Shown: positions 35,567 through 43,770 of the stretch, one piece after another
How positions within the stretch are numbered: position 1 is the first letter of the stretch
Layout: every line of letters starts with the position of its first letter
Source: an uncultured bacterium
GTDB taxonomy: Bacteria > Actinomycetota > Actinomycetes > S36-B12 > CAIYMF01
Assembly (NCBI GenBank): GCA_903826575.1
Contig: CAIKEU010000104.1
Coordinates: 1-64,000 of the forward strand
Length of the DNA stretch: 64,000 nt
Direction of reading: 5' to 3'
Notes under the pieces: model-generated
Databases searched by the model: none
Told to the model about the DNA's origin: nothing
What the model saw: the letters and a program-made list of their open reading frames with translations, nothing else
Translations under genes and position numbers: made by a program

Positions 35567-36046
35567 ATGACAACCCTTGATTCACGATCGCAGGCAGTTC
35601 TGTCGATTCAACTCATCGATGCGCGTGGTCCGCGCTTCGGCGCCATTCTCACGACGCTGATGTTGGCCGCAACATTGCTCACGATTCCTTCGACGATCTC
35701 GATCATTTTGTTGAGCATCCAGACGCTGGTGTTTGGACTCGGGTCACTTGTCGGTCTGGCGGCTCAGCCCTATGGAGTCATTTACCGCCGCTTTGTGCAA
35801 CCGAAACTTGGCAAACCAACCGATCTCGAAGATCCTCGCCCGCCGCGTTTTGCCCAGTCTGTCGGGTTGATGTTCGCCGTGCTCGGACTTGTTGCTCTGC
35901 TCACCGGGGCAACGACAGTCGCTTTCGTCGCGGTTGGTGCGGCACTCGCCGCCGCCTTCCTGAACGCAGCGTTCAATTTTTGCTTGGGTTGTGAGATGTA
36001 CCTGATTGGCCGCCGCATCTTGGGGCGTTCAAGCGTATCCGTGTAA
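35567..36046 (+). CDS. DUF4395 membrane protein
   Basis: A 159-residue protein of the DUF4395 family with about four membrane helices (two hairpins at about 25-65 and 96-135). The C-terminal FCLGCEMYL motif places two cysteines (CxxC) at the end of the last helix. The family is tied to sulfur metabolism by context: here it is the first gene after a polycysteine attenuator and precedes a sulfurtransferase. AGGAG lies 5 bases before the ATG. It may carry or channel a sulfur compound, or be a redox partner; not established. Confidence 0.87.
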   Translation: MTTLDSRSQAVLSIQLIDARGPRFGAILTTLMLAATLLTIPSTISIILLSIQTLVFGLGSLVGLAAQPYGVIYRRFVQPKLGKPTDLEDPRPPRFAQSVGLMFAVLGLVALLTGATTVAFVAVGAALAAAFLNAAFNFCLGCEMYLIGRRILGRSSVSV

Positions 36047-36093
36047 GTCCCACTGCCCCGACTTTTTATAACCAACTATTCAAGGAGACATAC

Positions 36094-36957
36094 ATGAGCC
36101 GCAGCGACGTCCTCGTCGACGCCGACTGGGTACTAGCCCACATCGACGATCCGAAGGTTGTTCTCGTTGAGGTGGACGAAGATACCGCCGCATACGACAC
36201 CAACCACATCAAGAACGCGATCCGCATCGACTGGCGCCAGGATCTGCAGGATCCCGTTCGTCGTGACTTTGTCAATCAAGGTCAGTTCGAGGCGCTCCTG
36301 TCCGCCAAGGGCATCGCCAACGACGATACGGTCGTGCTCTACGGGGGAAACAACAACTGGTTTGCGTCCTACGCCTACTGGTACTTCAAGTTGTACGGCC
36401 ACAACGACGTCCGTCTTCTCGACGGTGGCCGTAAGAAGTGGGAACTTGATTCGCGCGAACTCGTCGCTGACGTGACGACTCGTCCGGCCACGAGGTACAC
36501 CGCGAAGGCACAAGACACCAGCATTCGCGCGTTCCGTGACGACGTCATCAACGGCATCGGATCGGTCAACCTCGTGGATGTACGTTCGCCAGATGAGTAC
36601 GCAGGTCGCCTGCTTGCTCCGGCGCACCTTCCGCAGGAGCAGTCGCAGCGTGCCGGTCACATCCCCACGGCCGCCAGTGTTCCGTGGAGCAAGGCTGCGA
36701 ATGACGATGGCACGTTCAAGTCAGACGACGAACTTACCGCGCTCTACACGGGTGCTGGTGTTGACCTAAGCAAGGACACGATCGCCTACTGCCGCATCGG
36801 CGAACGTTCGGCGCACAGCTGGTTCGTTCTCCACGAGCTTCTTGGTCAGTCGAGCGTTCGCAATTACGACGGTTCGTGGACTGAGTACGGCTCACTTGTT
36901 GGCGTTCCAGTTCAACTCGGCGACGCACCAGGATCAGCTGAAGGTGGCGCTGCGTAA
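36094..36957 (+). CDS. thiosulfate sulfurtransferase (two rhodanese domains)
   Basis: A 287-residue tandem rhodanese. The N-terminal inactive domain covers about 1-130; the C-terminal domain has the active-site loop AYCRIGERSAHSW with persulfide Cys233, the same loop as in M. tuberculosis CysA2/SseA proteins. It would transfer sulfane sulfur from thiosulfate to cyanide or thiol acceptors. The ATG follows AAGGAGA. It lies between DUF4395 and DUF1416 genes in a cysteine-controlled operon. Confidence 0.93.
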   Translation: MSRSDVLVDADWVLAHIDDPKVVLVEVDEDTAAYDTNHIKNAIRIDWRQDLQDPVRRDFVNQGQFEALLSAKGIANDDTVVLYGGNNNWFASYAYWYFKLYGHNDVRLLDGGRKKWELDSRELVADVTTRPATRYTAKAQDTSIRAFRDDVINGIGSVNLVDVRSPDEYAGRLLAPAHLPQEQSQRAGHIPTAASVPWSKAANDDGTFKSDDELTALYTGAGVDLSKDTIAYCRIGERSAHSWFVLHELLGQSSVRNYDGSWTEYGSLVGVPVQLGDAPGSAEGGAA

Positions 36958-37250
36958 TGTGTGCAGCAACCGTAGGCGGCTTATCACTCGAAGGAGTAGA
37001 CGTGGCGAAGGAAACAATCATTCAGGGAACAGTCACTCGTGCAGGTGAGCCCGTCGGTGGTGCATACGTACGCCTTCTCGATGGATCGGGTGAATTCACC
37101 GCCGAGGTGCCAACAAGTGCCACGGGCAATTACCGTTTCTTCGCAGCCCCTGGGACATGGACGCTGCGTGCACTTGCTCCAGGTGGTACCGCGGATCGCA
37201 CAGTTGTTGCGTCACTCGGCAACATCGCTGAAGTCGACATTGTCGTCTAG
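36957..37250 (+). CDS. sseC: DUF1416 protein (SseC-like)
   Basis: A 97-residue DUF1416 protein resembling SseC. It starts MCAATVGG with an early cysteine, as in the mycobacterial family, and has a carboxypeptidase-regulatory-like beta-sandwich (IIQGTVTRAGEPVGGAYVRLLD; ATGNYRFFAAPGTWTLRAL). The ATG overlaps the sulfurtransferase stop as TAATG, so it is translated with it. It probably assists the sulfurtransferase; its chemistry is unknown. A strong terminator follows. Confidence 0.92.
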   Translation: MCAATVGGLSLEGVDVAKETIIQGTVTRAGEPVGGAYVRLLDGSGEFTAEVPTSATGNYRFFAAPGTWTLRALAPGGTADRTVVASLGNIAEVDIVV

Positions 37251-37266
37251 TGCGTAGGCCTTAAAG

Positions 37267-37308
37267 CGAAAGCGCTTCACTTCCACGTCGGGAAGTGAAG
37301 CGCTTTCG
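37267..37308. terminator. strong bidirectional terminator
   Basis: A perfect 18-base stem (arms 37267-37284 and 37291-37308) with a 6-base loop, between the convergent sulfur operon and the H1-like gene. Confidence 0.85.
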
Positions 37309-37322
37309 TAATTCGGGAGCTG

Positions 37323-37805
37323 CTAGCCCTTTGCTGCCGCGATAGCTGCGGCGAGTGCTTTACGAGCCTCAGCAACACGCTTTTCTGCTGCCTGCTTCTG
37401 CGCCGGGGTCATCGGCTTGCGGGCGGCGGACTTCTTCGCGATGGCCTTGCGAACATCGGCCGTCTTCTTCGCAGCCGCACGCTTCTGGGCTGGTGTTGCG
37501 GTCTTCTTGGCTACTGCCGTCCTTGCTGCAGCAATCTTTGCGGCAGCGGCCTTCTTCTGGGCTGGCGTCAACGCAGCGGTCTTCTTTGCTGCTGACTTGC
37601 GCGCTGCCGCGATCTTGGATGCAGCTGCCTTCTTCTGCGCCGGAGTGCCACGCTTCTCGATCGTCTTCTTCGCCGCGGCGGTGCCTAGGGCTGCGCCGAG
37701 AGCAGCCGCGCTGGCGGCAGCCTTGCGAGCAGTGGTCTTTTGGGCGGACGTCTTCTTAGCAGGGGCCTTGCGAGCTGACGCCGTCGTTGCAGTCCTTGCA
37801 GCCAT
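37323..37805 (-). CDS. histone H1-like Lys/Ala-rich protein
   Basis: A 160-residue, extremely Lys/Ala-rich basic protein without acidic clusters. Four degenerate repeats of about 25 residues begin with TPAQKKAAA-type segments (TPAQKKAAASKIAAARK, TPAQKKAAAAKIAAART, TPAQKRAAAKKTADVRK, TPAQKQAAEKRVAEARK), after a Lys/Thr/Ala-rich N-terminus. It resembles the tails of actinobacterial HupB and bacterial H1-like proteins but has no HU domain, so it likely binds DNA or RNA as a chromatin or ribosome-associated protein. The ATG at 37805 has GGAG upstream; a GTG at 37835 is possible. Confidence 0.8.
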   Translation of the reverse strand: MAARTATTASARKAPAKKTSAQKTTARKAAASAAALGAALGTAAAKKTIEKRGTPAQKKAAASKIAAARKSAAKKTAALTPAQKKAAAAKIAAARTAVAKKTATPAQKRAAAKKTADVRKAIAKKSAARKPMTPAQKQAAEKRVAEARKALAAAIAAAKG

Positions 37806-37934
37806 GCGCTTCTCCAGATCTGAGTTATCCGTCACTAAACTATGTGTCAGCGATCGGGTTTAGCTGAATGCACAGAGAATAGAACATTGATGATCACCTT
37901 GCCTCGCGTTTGAGACCCCGTGTCGTAGTCCCAC

Positions 37935-38297
37935 TTAATAAACAATGACCTGAACGTTGTCTCGCGTTATCTCTTCCACGAACGATGCAGCACCGGCGAT
38001 GCGAACCTCGTCGGCTACATCGGCGTCGGTAATGCCTCGCCGCTTCACGCACTGCGTGCATAAAGTGACGCGCGCACCGTCGAGAAGTGATTCGACCAGA
38101 TCTGTCAGCGGGGTAGCGAACTCGAGCTCGAGGTCAGGAACGCGACCACGTACTCCCAGCCACACTGCATCTCCCGTTAGCCACAGTGAGACGTCGATAC
38201 CAGAGGCAACCGCGGTCGAAGCAACTGTGATGCCTTGTGAAAGCCGCTCGGGTGCTTCGACGCCACACGTAACTTTCACTACTAACTGTTGGGTCAT
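37935..38297 (-). CDS. DsrE-family sulfur-relay-like protein
   Basis: A 120-residue DsrE/F-like protein. The characteristic cysteine motif is VTLCTQCVKRRGI (Cys80, Cys83), followed by IAGAASFVEEI. DsrE-type proteins carry sulfur as persulfide or sense it. The ATG has TAACCT ending 6 bases upstream, a leaderless arrangement, and the gene diverges from a small membrane protein only 36 bases away. Confidence 0.87.
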   Translation of the reverse strand: MTQQLVVKVTCGVEAPERLSQGITVASTAVASGIDVSLWLTGDAVWLGVRGRVPDLELEFATPLTDLVESLLDGARVTLCTQCVKRRGITDADVADEVRIAGAASFVEEITRDNVQVIVY

Positions 38298-38303
38298 ACA
38301 TGC

Positions 38304-38327
38304 AGGTTAGCGATTCGCCACTACGAT
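38304..38327. promoter_or_regulatory. divergent leaderless promoters (DsrE gene / small membrane protein)
   Basis: TAACCT on the minus strand (38309-38304) lies 6 bases before the DsrE ATG at 38297. TACGAT on the plus strand (38322-38327) lies 6 bases before the ATG at 38334. Both fit TANNNT with a start at the codon itself. Confidence 0.5.
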
Positions 38328-38333
38328 CAGTGC

Positions 38334-38453
38334 ATGCTGGAAATCTTTGCGACAACTGTTTTGGTCGTGGTGGCCGTCGCTGTCGTTGCAGTTTCCGGGT
38401 ACATGGTGGTGCGGCTTTACCGCGGCGATACAACCGGAGATGGCGAGTCATGA
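38334..38453 (+). CDS. 39-residue single-pass membrane protein
   Basis: A small ORF encoding one long hydrophobic helix (MLEIFATTVLVVVAVAVVAV, residues 1-20, continuing to about 26) and a short polar tail with RLYRGD. It ends in a TGA that overlaps the nitrobindin ATG (ATGA), which argues strongly that it is translated. The promoter looks leaderless. Function is unknown; it may anchor or partner the nitrobindin-like protein or simply couple its translation. Confidence 0.7.
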   Translation: MLEIFATTVLVVVAVAVVAVSGYMVVRLYRGDTTGDGES

Positions 38454-38974
38454 GTGAACCTGTAGAAGTGCCAATTCATCACGATCTGGCACCGGTGAAG
38501 TGGCTCATTGGTCGCTGGACCGGGGTAGGAGTGGGCGGCTATCCCACTGTGCCTGAGTTCCGCTTCGGCCAGGAAGTGTCCTTTGCGACCGATGGACGGC
38601 CGTTCCTTCAGTACGCGAGCCGCGCCTTCCTGCTCGACGAGAACGGCGAGAAGGTTCGCCCGCTCGGAGTTGAAACCGGCTTCCTTCGTCCGCAGCCGAA
38701 CAACGAGATTGAACTACTTCTCGCACATCCAACGGGTTACGCCGAGGTCTGGTATGGCAAGGTCGAAGTCACCGGCATCGAGAATGCGGTTATCACGGGT
38801 GCACGAATTGAGATGCACACCGACATCATTGCCCGGACTCGCACTGCCAAGGAGTACACCTCGGGACACCGGCTCTATGGACTAGTTGAAGGCGACTTGC
38901 TGTGGGCATTTGATATGGCCGCAGTTGAACACCCGTTGCAGTCGCACTTATCTGCACGTCTCAAGCGGTGGTGA
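38450..38974 (+). CDS. nitrobindin-like heme-binding beta-barrel protein
   Basis: A 174-residue protein of the nitrobindin (DUF1794/THAP4-like) family. The N-terminus LAPVKWLIGRWTGVGVG is the family hallmark GxWxGxG, and the C-terminal AAVEHPLQSHLSARLKR includes candidate heme-ligand histidine(s). It has a fatty-acid-binding-protein-like ten-stranded barrel, and known members bind ferric heme and react with nitric oxide or peroxynitrite. M. tuberculosis Rv0813c, the homologue, also lies beside the sulfurtransferase genes. The ATG overlaps the preceding small gene. Confidence 0.9.
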   Translation: MSEPVEVPIHHDLAPVKWLIGRWTGVGVGGYPTVPEFRFGQEVSFATDGRPFLQYASRAFLLDENGEKVRPLGVETGFLRPQPNNEIELLLAHPTGYAEVWYGKVEVTGIENAVITGARIEMHTDIIARTRTAKEYTSGHRLYGLVEGDLLWAFDMAAVEHPLQSHLSARLKRW

Positions 38975-39414
38975 CCTCAGTGCCGTCAGCATCCTGGGAC
39001 CAGAAACTCCGTCGAGGTGGCTATCGCATCACGCCGCAGCGTCAACTTGTGCTCCAAGCAGTCGAAGATCTTCGACATGGCACCCCTGAGGAAATCTTGG
39101 CTCATGTTCAGAGAACAGCGAGCGGAGTAAACCTCTCGACGATCTACCGCAATCTTGAGGTGCTTGAAGAGGTTGGGCTCGTCACACACGCACATATTGG
39201 CCACGGTGCGCCGACGTACCACGCTGTTGACGATCATGTGCACATTCACTTGGTGTGCGATAAGTGCGGGGACGTGCAAAGTGTGGATGCGCAGGTTGCC
39301 CAAGAGTTTTTGCGGGAACTCCGCGCACAGACAGGTTTCGTCACGGACATCACCCATGTCGCTTTACAAGGTCATTGCGTGAAATGTGCACCGGCCGCTC
39401 GCGCCAAACGCTGA
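38971..39414 (+). CDS. Fur-family metal-responsive regulator
   Basis: A 147-residue Fur/Zur/PerR-type repressor. Winged helix: RRGGYRITPQRQLVLQAVE and LSTIYRNLEVLEEVGLV. Metal sites: HIHLVCDKCGD (CxxC) and the C-terminal CVKC form the structural zinc site, with the HVHIH cluster for regulatory metal. It overlaps the nitrobindin stop as GTGA. The motif set does not tell iron from zinc specificity. Confidence 0.9.
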   Translation: MTSVPSASWDQKLRRGGYRITPQRQLVLQAVEDLRHGTPEEILAHVQRTASGVNLSTIYRNLEVLEEVGLVTHAHIGHGAPTYHAVDDHVHIHLVCDKCGDVQSVDAQVAQEFLRELRAQTGFVTDITHVALQGHCVKCAPAARAKR

Positions 39415-39453
39415 GCTGGGAAGTAATCCAACACCGATTCAGTTAGGCACAGT

Positions 39454-40500
39454 GTGACCAACTATCGAAGTCCGTTGCTTGATCTACCGGGTGCATGTCC
39501 GGCCCCTTCGGGATCGCCCGATGTTGGGGTCGCGTGGCATTACGGTGATCCATTAGGTGAACAGCGAATGCTGGCCGCCGGGCAGGGATGGACTGATCTT
39601 TCACACCGATCAATCATTACAGTTTCGGGGCCAGATCGGCTGAGTTGGTTGCACTCGATCACCACGAACGCCGTCGACAAACTCTCGCCGGGTGAAAGTG
39701 CGTTGAACCTTGTGCTGAGTCCGAATGGGCACGTGGAACATGAATTGCACATGGTCGATGACGGACAGACAACCTGGATTCTGACCGAACGTTCGCGTAG
39801 CGCGGATCTGATCGACTATCTGAACAAAATGAAGTTCATGTTGCGCGTTGAGGTTGCAGACGTGAGCGCGTCGATGGCCGTTATAGGTGAGCCGATCGGT
39901 ATTGCGCATGAATCGCTACCCAGCTTCGTGTGGCCTGCTGATTTCAGTCGCGATGCCGAGCCCGGCTCAGCAACAGCCAAGTACGTGCCACATCGTTCGG
40001 CCGCGTTTACTGCGCGGGAACTGGTGGTGCCACGGGATCAACTCGATCACGTCGTTGCTGGCCGCGCTGGTGCTGGAACTTGGGCTTGGGAATCTCAACG
40101 TATTGCAGCCGGCGTGCCCCGAATCGGTTTTGAAACCGATCACCGCACTATCGCGCATGAGGTTGGCTGGGTTACGTCTGCCGTACACCTCAACAAAGGG
40201 TGTTATCGCGGGCAGGAAACGGTCGCGCGCGTCCACAACCTCGGGCGACCGCCTCGGCGCTTGGTGCTACTGCATCTTGATGGCAGTGCGGATCGGACGC
40301 CGGCGATTGGTGAATCGGTCACTCTCAACGGTAGGGAGATTGGTCGGCTGACCTCCGTCTCACAGCATCATGAACTTGGGCCGATTGCACTCGCCGTTGT
40401 GAAGCGTGCGCTTGATCCTGAGCAGACTCTGCTCGTCGGTTCAACCGAGTTGGGCTTCGTGTCGGCCACCCAGGATGTCATCGTTACACCGGGCGATTAG
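39454..40500 (+). CDS. ygfZ: folate-binding protein YgfZ/GcvT-like
   Basis: A 348-residue tetrahydrofolate-dependent protein of the YgfZ/CAF17 family, which helps maintain Fe-S enzymes. The signature KGCYRGQETVARVHN lies near residue 248, and the N-terminal barrel has DLSHRSIITVSGPDRLSWLHSITTN. The GTG start follows 39 bases after the Fur stop. A member of this family also lies in the corresponding mycobacterial neighbourhood. Confidence 0.92.
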   Translation: MTNYRSPLLDLPGACPAPSGSPDVGVAWHYGDPLGEQRMLAAGQGWTDLSHRSIITVSGPDRLSWLHSITTNAVDKLSPGESALNLVLSPNGHVEHELHMVDDGQTTWILTERSRSADLIDYLNKMKFMLRVEVADVSASMAVIGEPIGIAHESLPSFVWPADFSRDAEPGSATAKYVPHRSAAFTARELVVPRDQLDHVVAGRAGAGTWAWESQRIAAGVPRIGFETDHRTIAHEVGWVTSAVHLNKGCYRGQETVARVHNLGRPPRRLVLLHLDGSADRTPAIGESVTLNGREIGRLTSVSQHHELGPIALAVVKRALDPEQTLLVGSTELGFVSATQDVIVTPGD

Positions 40501-40588
40501 GCTGCACCGCTTGGTCTAGGCGGCTGGGCGTCGCGGCACGCGTCCGTGGTTCACTTGTGTTTCGACGACATCGTGATTGGGGACTTGG

Positions 40589-41485
40589 GTGACCAGTAAT
40601 ACCGTGACGAAGGCAGTGATTCCTGCAGCCGGTCTGGGTACTCGATTCCTACCGGCCACCAAGGCCACCCCAAAGGAAATGCTTCCCGTCGTCGATACCC
40701 CTGCGATCCAACTCGTTGTCGAAGAAGCCGCCTCGGCCGGGCTCACTGACGTTCTGATGGTTACTGGACGAAACAAGCGTCCCCTTGAGGACCATTTCGA
40801 TCGCGCTGCCGAGTTAGAAGTTCTGCTCGAGGCCAAAGGTGACGTCGCTCGGTTAGATCTCGTGCGACGCAGCACCGACCTGGCTTCGGTTCACTACGTG
40901 CGCCAAGGCGAGCCGCGAGGTCTTGGGCATGCTGTTCTTTGCGCCGCGGCTCACGTTGGCGACCAACCCTTTGCGGTGCTCCTCGGTGACGATCTGATTG
41001 ATGAACGAGATCCGCTGCTCAAGCAGATGATCGATATTCGTCATTCACGCGGTGGGAGCGTGATCGCGCTGATGGAGGTTCCCGCCGATCAGATTCATCT
41101 GTACGGGTGTGCTGCTGTCGCGCCGATTGCTGGTGAACATTCCGACATCGTCCAGGTATTGGACCTAGTGGAGAAACCGCCGGCAGCTGAAGCGCCGAGT
41201 AACTTGGCGATCATCGGCCGTTACGTGCTTGATCCGGCAGTCTTCGGTGTTCTTGAACGAACCGAGCCTGGGCGAGGTGGAGAGATCCAGCTAACCGATG
41301 CCCTTCAGGTACTGGCCTCATCGCCTGATGCTGGAGGTGTAACCGGCGTTATCTTCCGCGGTCGCCGCTACGACACAGGCGATCGACTCTCGTACCTTCA
41401 AGCTGTCGTTCAACTTGCTGCTCAGCGTGAAGACTTAGGTCCTGATTTCACCAAGTGGCTCAAGAGTTTCGTCGCCACCCTCTAG
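40589..41485 (+). CDS. galU: UTP--glucose-1-phosphate uridylyltransferase
   Basis: A 298-residue nucleotidyltransferase making UDP-glucose. KAVIPAAGLGTRFLPATKATPKEMLPVVD is the GalU N-terminal motif, with FAVLLGDDLI holding the catalytic aspartate and LVEKP and RYVLDP further on. The GTG at 40589 has GGGGA upstream; a TTG at 40577 extends the frame but is unlikely. Its TAG stop lies inside a CTAG shared with the convergent dtd stop. Confidence 0.93.
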   Translation: MTSNTVTKAVIPAAGLGTRFLPATKATPKEMLPVVDTPAIQLVVEEAASAGLTDVLMVTGRNKRPLEDHFDRAAELEVLLEAKGDVARLDLVRRSTDLASVHYVRQGEPRGLGHAVLCAAAHVGDQPFAVLLGDDLIDERDPLLKQMIDIRHSRGGSVIALMEVPADQIHLYGCAAVAPIAGEHSDIVQVLDLVEKPPAAEAPSNLAIIGRYVLDPAVFGVLERTEPGRGGEIQLTDALQVLASSPDAGGVTGVIFRGRRYDTGDRLSYLQAVVQLAAQREDLGPDFTKWLKSFVATL

Positions 41486-41970
41486 GTGGGCAAAGGGCTT
41501 TCTGGTGCGTTCTGCTCGAGGATGAGCGTCATCGGACCGTCATTGACGAAGCTCACCTGCATGTCAGCGCCGAAGCGTCCCGTACTCACCTCGGCTCCCA
41601 GTTCGCGTAAAGCTGTGACGACCTCGTCGACGAGTGGTTCAGCGATGGGTCCGGGTGCGGCCGCCGTCCACGTTGGTCGCCTACCCTTGCGCGTATCTCC
41701 GTACAACGTGAACTGACTGATCACGAGAACCGGTAACCCAAGTTCCGACGCACTGAGTTCTCGGCGATCATCGTCGATCGGCATGGGCGAGTGGTGCGGT
41801 TCGAAAATGCGTAGATCGTAAATCTTCTTGGCGAGCTTGCGTGCTTCATCAACGGTATCGGTGTGGGTAACACCGATCAGTACGACGAGTCCTGGGCCGG
41901 TGAATACCCCGACTATCTCGTTAGCTACGCGGACCGATCCATCACATGCACGTTGTACGACGGCTCTCAT
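41482..41970 (-). CDS. dtd: D-aminoacyl-tRNA deacylase
   Basis: A 162-residue Dtd that cleaves D-amino acids from mischarged tRNA. MRAVVQRACDGSV opens it, SQFTLYGDTRKGRRP is the first active-site motif, and VSFVNDGPMTLIL carries the Gly-Pro cross-subunit motif (NxGPxT). Full length for the family. It converges with galU, the two stop codons sharing one CTAG. Confidence 0.94.
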   Translation of the reverse strand: MRAVVQRACDGSVRVANEIVGVFTGPGLVVLIGVTHTDTVDEARKLAKKIYDLRIFEPHHSPMPIDDDRRELSASELGLPVLVISQFTLYGDTRKGRRPTWTAAAPGPIAEPLVDEVVTALRELGAEVSTGRFGADMQVSFVNDGPMTLILEQNAPESPLPT

Positions 41971-41994
41971 AGTTAGATCCTGCCATCTGACGGA

Positions 41995-43653
41995 TTACTT
42001 GCTGAAGAAGCTCTTCTTCTTCCGTGGTGGGGCTGCCGCCGGCGCGATGGGGCGGCTGATGACCTGAGACACAGGTTCGTCGTCGCCGAATGAGTTCAGG
42101 CTTGACAGCTCGCGCATGAGCGCCGCCATGTCAGCACCTTCGACTCGCTGCACTTCGCCGGGCTGGCTAACCGCGGTATCGGGGGTGAAGTTGCCGAGGT
42201 AATCGACGGATGGATCCCCGTGCATATTCGCTTCAGCGGTTGTTTGGCCACCGACATGGGCTGCTGCGAATTCGAGGTGGTCGATATCGTCGGCCTGGGC
42301 ATAGGCGGCGTGATCGGGGATGCTGCGCAACTCTTCGAAAGCTTCTGCGCTTGTTGGCATGTGATCGAGGTAGACGGACTCGGGTGTGAGCTCATCATCA
42401 AACCGGGGAACCGGGGCGAGCATCGCTTGGGCGATCAGTGTGGCTTGCTCGCGCTCCCAAGCGTCATGTGCGATCCGCGCCTCCTCGGCGGCGATCCTGG
42501 CCTCCTGCTCTGCGATATTGGCCTCTTCGGCTACGCGAGCTTCTTCGGCTAGGCGGGCTTCTTCGGTCGCGCGGGCGTGTTCTTCGGCTGCGCGGGCTTC
42601 TTCGGCTGCGCGGGCGTGTTCTTCGGCTGCGCGGGCTTCTTCGGCTGCGCGGGCCTGTTCTTCGGCTGCGCGAGCTTCTTCGGCTAGGCGGGCCTGTTCC
42701 TCGGCCGCGCGCGCTTGTTCTTCGGCGAGCCGGGCTTCCTGCTCGACGCGAGCAGCCTCGGCGTTGGCCTGCTCCTCGCGGAGATCTTCGGCTGCGCGCT
42801 CACGTTCGGCCCGCTCGTCGTCGAGGCTGACGATGTCCGCAAGATCCTCGACTACATCAACGGCCACCACGTCATCGAAACGTTGCGGATGGACCTCCTC
42901 GGGAAGTGGCGCGCCGGAGGCCAGTCCCAGTCCGAAGACGGGTGAATCCATACCGACGATCTGAACGAGGCCCGCGTCGATGAGACCAAGGACGACCAGC
43001 CCTGCTTCCACGACGGTGAAGCCGCACTCATCTGCCAGCTCTGAAATCTGGCGCTCGCCGTCGACCTTGCACAGTAGCGCCCAGTCGTACGGATCAAGTG
43101 AAATGTCCTCGGGGGCAGTTGCCGCCGATGCCAAGATCGGGACGAAATCGGCGCCGCCGATGAACGGGACGATCTGCTCCCACTGGCTGTCGCGTGCCTG
43201 TGCCCATTCCAGTAACTCGGTGACGGTGTGCGATGGGGCGACATCTGGTCGCACCCGATCCCCGTTACGGAATTTCTTCTGGGCTACCGGCCAGTGCATG
43301 AGATCGGCGATTCGGTCGCGGATCTGCTCGGTTGCGAAAGCTTCGACGATCACTCGATCGACGAAATTCAGGTGGACTAGGACGTCACCCAAACGCCAAT
43401 CCGGGAATTGAGATTGTTGTAGTGCAAGCGCCTCAGCGAGTGATTCCGGGGTGAGTGCGCCTGCCGAAAGCAGCCGAGCGCCCAAAAGTGGGCTGCGGCC
43501 AGGAACTGACACCGAGTAGATCAACCCGTCTCGAAACCACACCGCAGCCGTCTCATCGGCCGGGTCAGAGATGGTCAGACAGCCAGTGGCCTCCTGCGAT
43601 GCCAGCTCTAAGAGCAGGCCGCGCACAGGGGTGGGCACGGGCGCGGACAACAT
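41995..43653 (-). CDS. DUF4388-domain protein with long Ala/Glu/Arg coiled coil
   Basis: A 552-residue protein. The N-terminal DUF4388 (PATAN-like) domain (about 1-100: [29 protein letters not shown]) is of the type found in bacterial signalling proteins. A second helical domain (about 165-240) follows, then a highly repetitive charged coiled coil (about 275-408, repeats of [13 protein letters not shown]) and an acidic tail ending in a basic RKKKSFFSK. The ATG at 43653 has AAGGAG 7 bases upstream. It is probably a scaffold or signalling adaptor in the cytoplasm; function unknown. Confidence 0.75.
   Translation of the reverse strand: MLSAPVPTPVRGLLLELASQEATGCLTISDPADETAAVWFRDGLIYSVSVPGRSPLLGARLLSAGALTPESLAEALALQQSQFPDWRLGDVLVHLNFVDRVIVEAFATEQIRDRIADLMHWPVAQKKFRNGDRVRPDVAPSHTVTELLEWAQARDSQWEQIVPFIGGADFVPILASAATAPEDISLDPYDWALLCKVDGERQISELADECGFTVVEAGLVVLGLIDAGLVQIVGMDSPVFGLGLASGAPLPEEVHPQRFDDVVAVDVVEDLADIVSLDDERAERERAAEDLREEQANAEAARVEQEARLAEEQARAAEEQARLAEEARAAEEQARAAEEARAAEEHARAAEEARAAEEHARATEEARLAEEARVAEEANIAEQEARIAAEEARIAHDAWEREQATLIAQAMLAPVPRFDDELTPESVYLDHMPTSAEAFEELRSIPDHAAYAQADDIDHLEFAAAHVGGQTTAEANMHGDPSVDYLGNFTPDTAVSQPGEVQRVEGADMAALMRELSSLNSFGDDEPVSQVISRPIAPAAAPPRKKKSFFSK
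42541..42725 (-). repeat. tandem repeat encoding the coiled coil
   Basis: Alternating 18- and 21-base units (a 39-base super-repeat containing ttcttcggctgcgcgggc) encode [13 protein letters not shown] heptad-like units. The near-identity of units suggests recent slippage expansion. Confidence 0.7.
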
Positions 43654-43770
43654 TCTGATCTCCTTCGGTGGCCGATCGGACACATCTATTCAGTATCAAC
43701 ATCGGCCAATCGGGACTCGATGTTGAGCCGCGGGGCGCACGAGATCACCGAAACGTGCCACCATGTGCGG

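Noticed and set aside
37355-37863. Plus-strand ORFs opposite the H1-like gene
   Set aside because: Open only because the Lys/Ala codons of the true gene lack stops on the other strand.
42386-42964. Long Ser/Ala-rich plus-strand ORFs opposite the coiled coil
   Set aside because: Their repeats are the mirror of the AEEARA repeat on the other strand; no start signal and no recognisable domain.
43720-43770. ATG at 43720 as the BKACE start
   Set aside because: It would add 17 residues with no family similarity and no ribosome site; family members begin at the ITVAPTGA strand. Still possible, so the start is marked uncertain.
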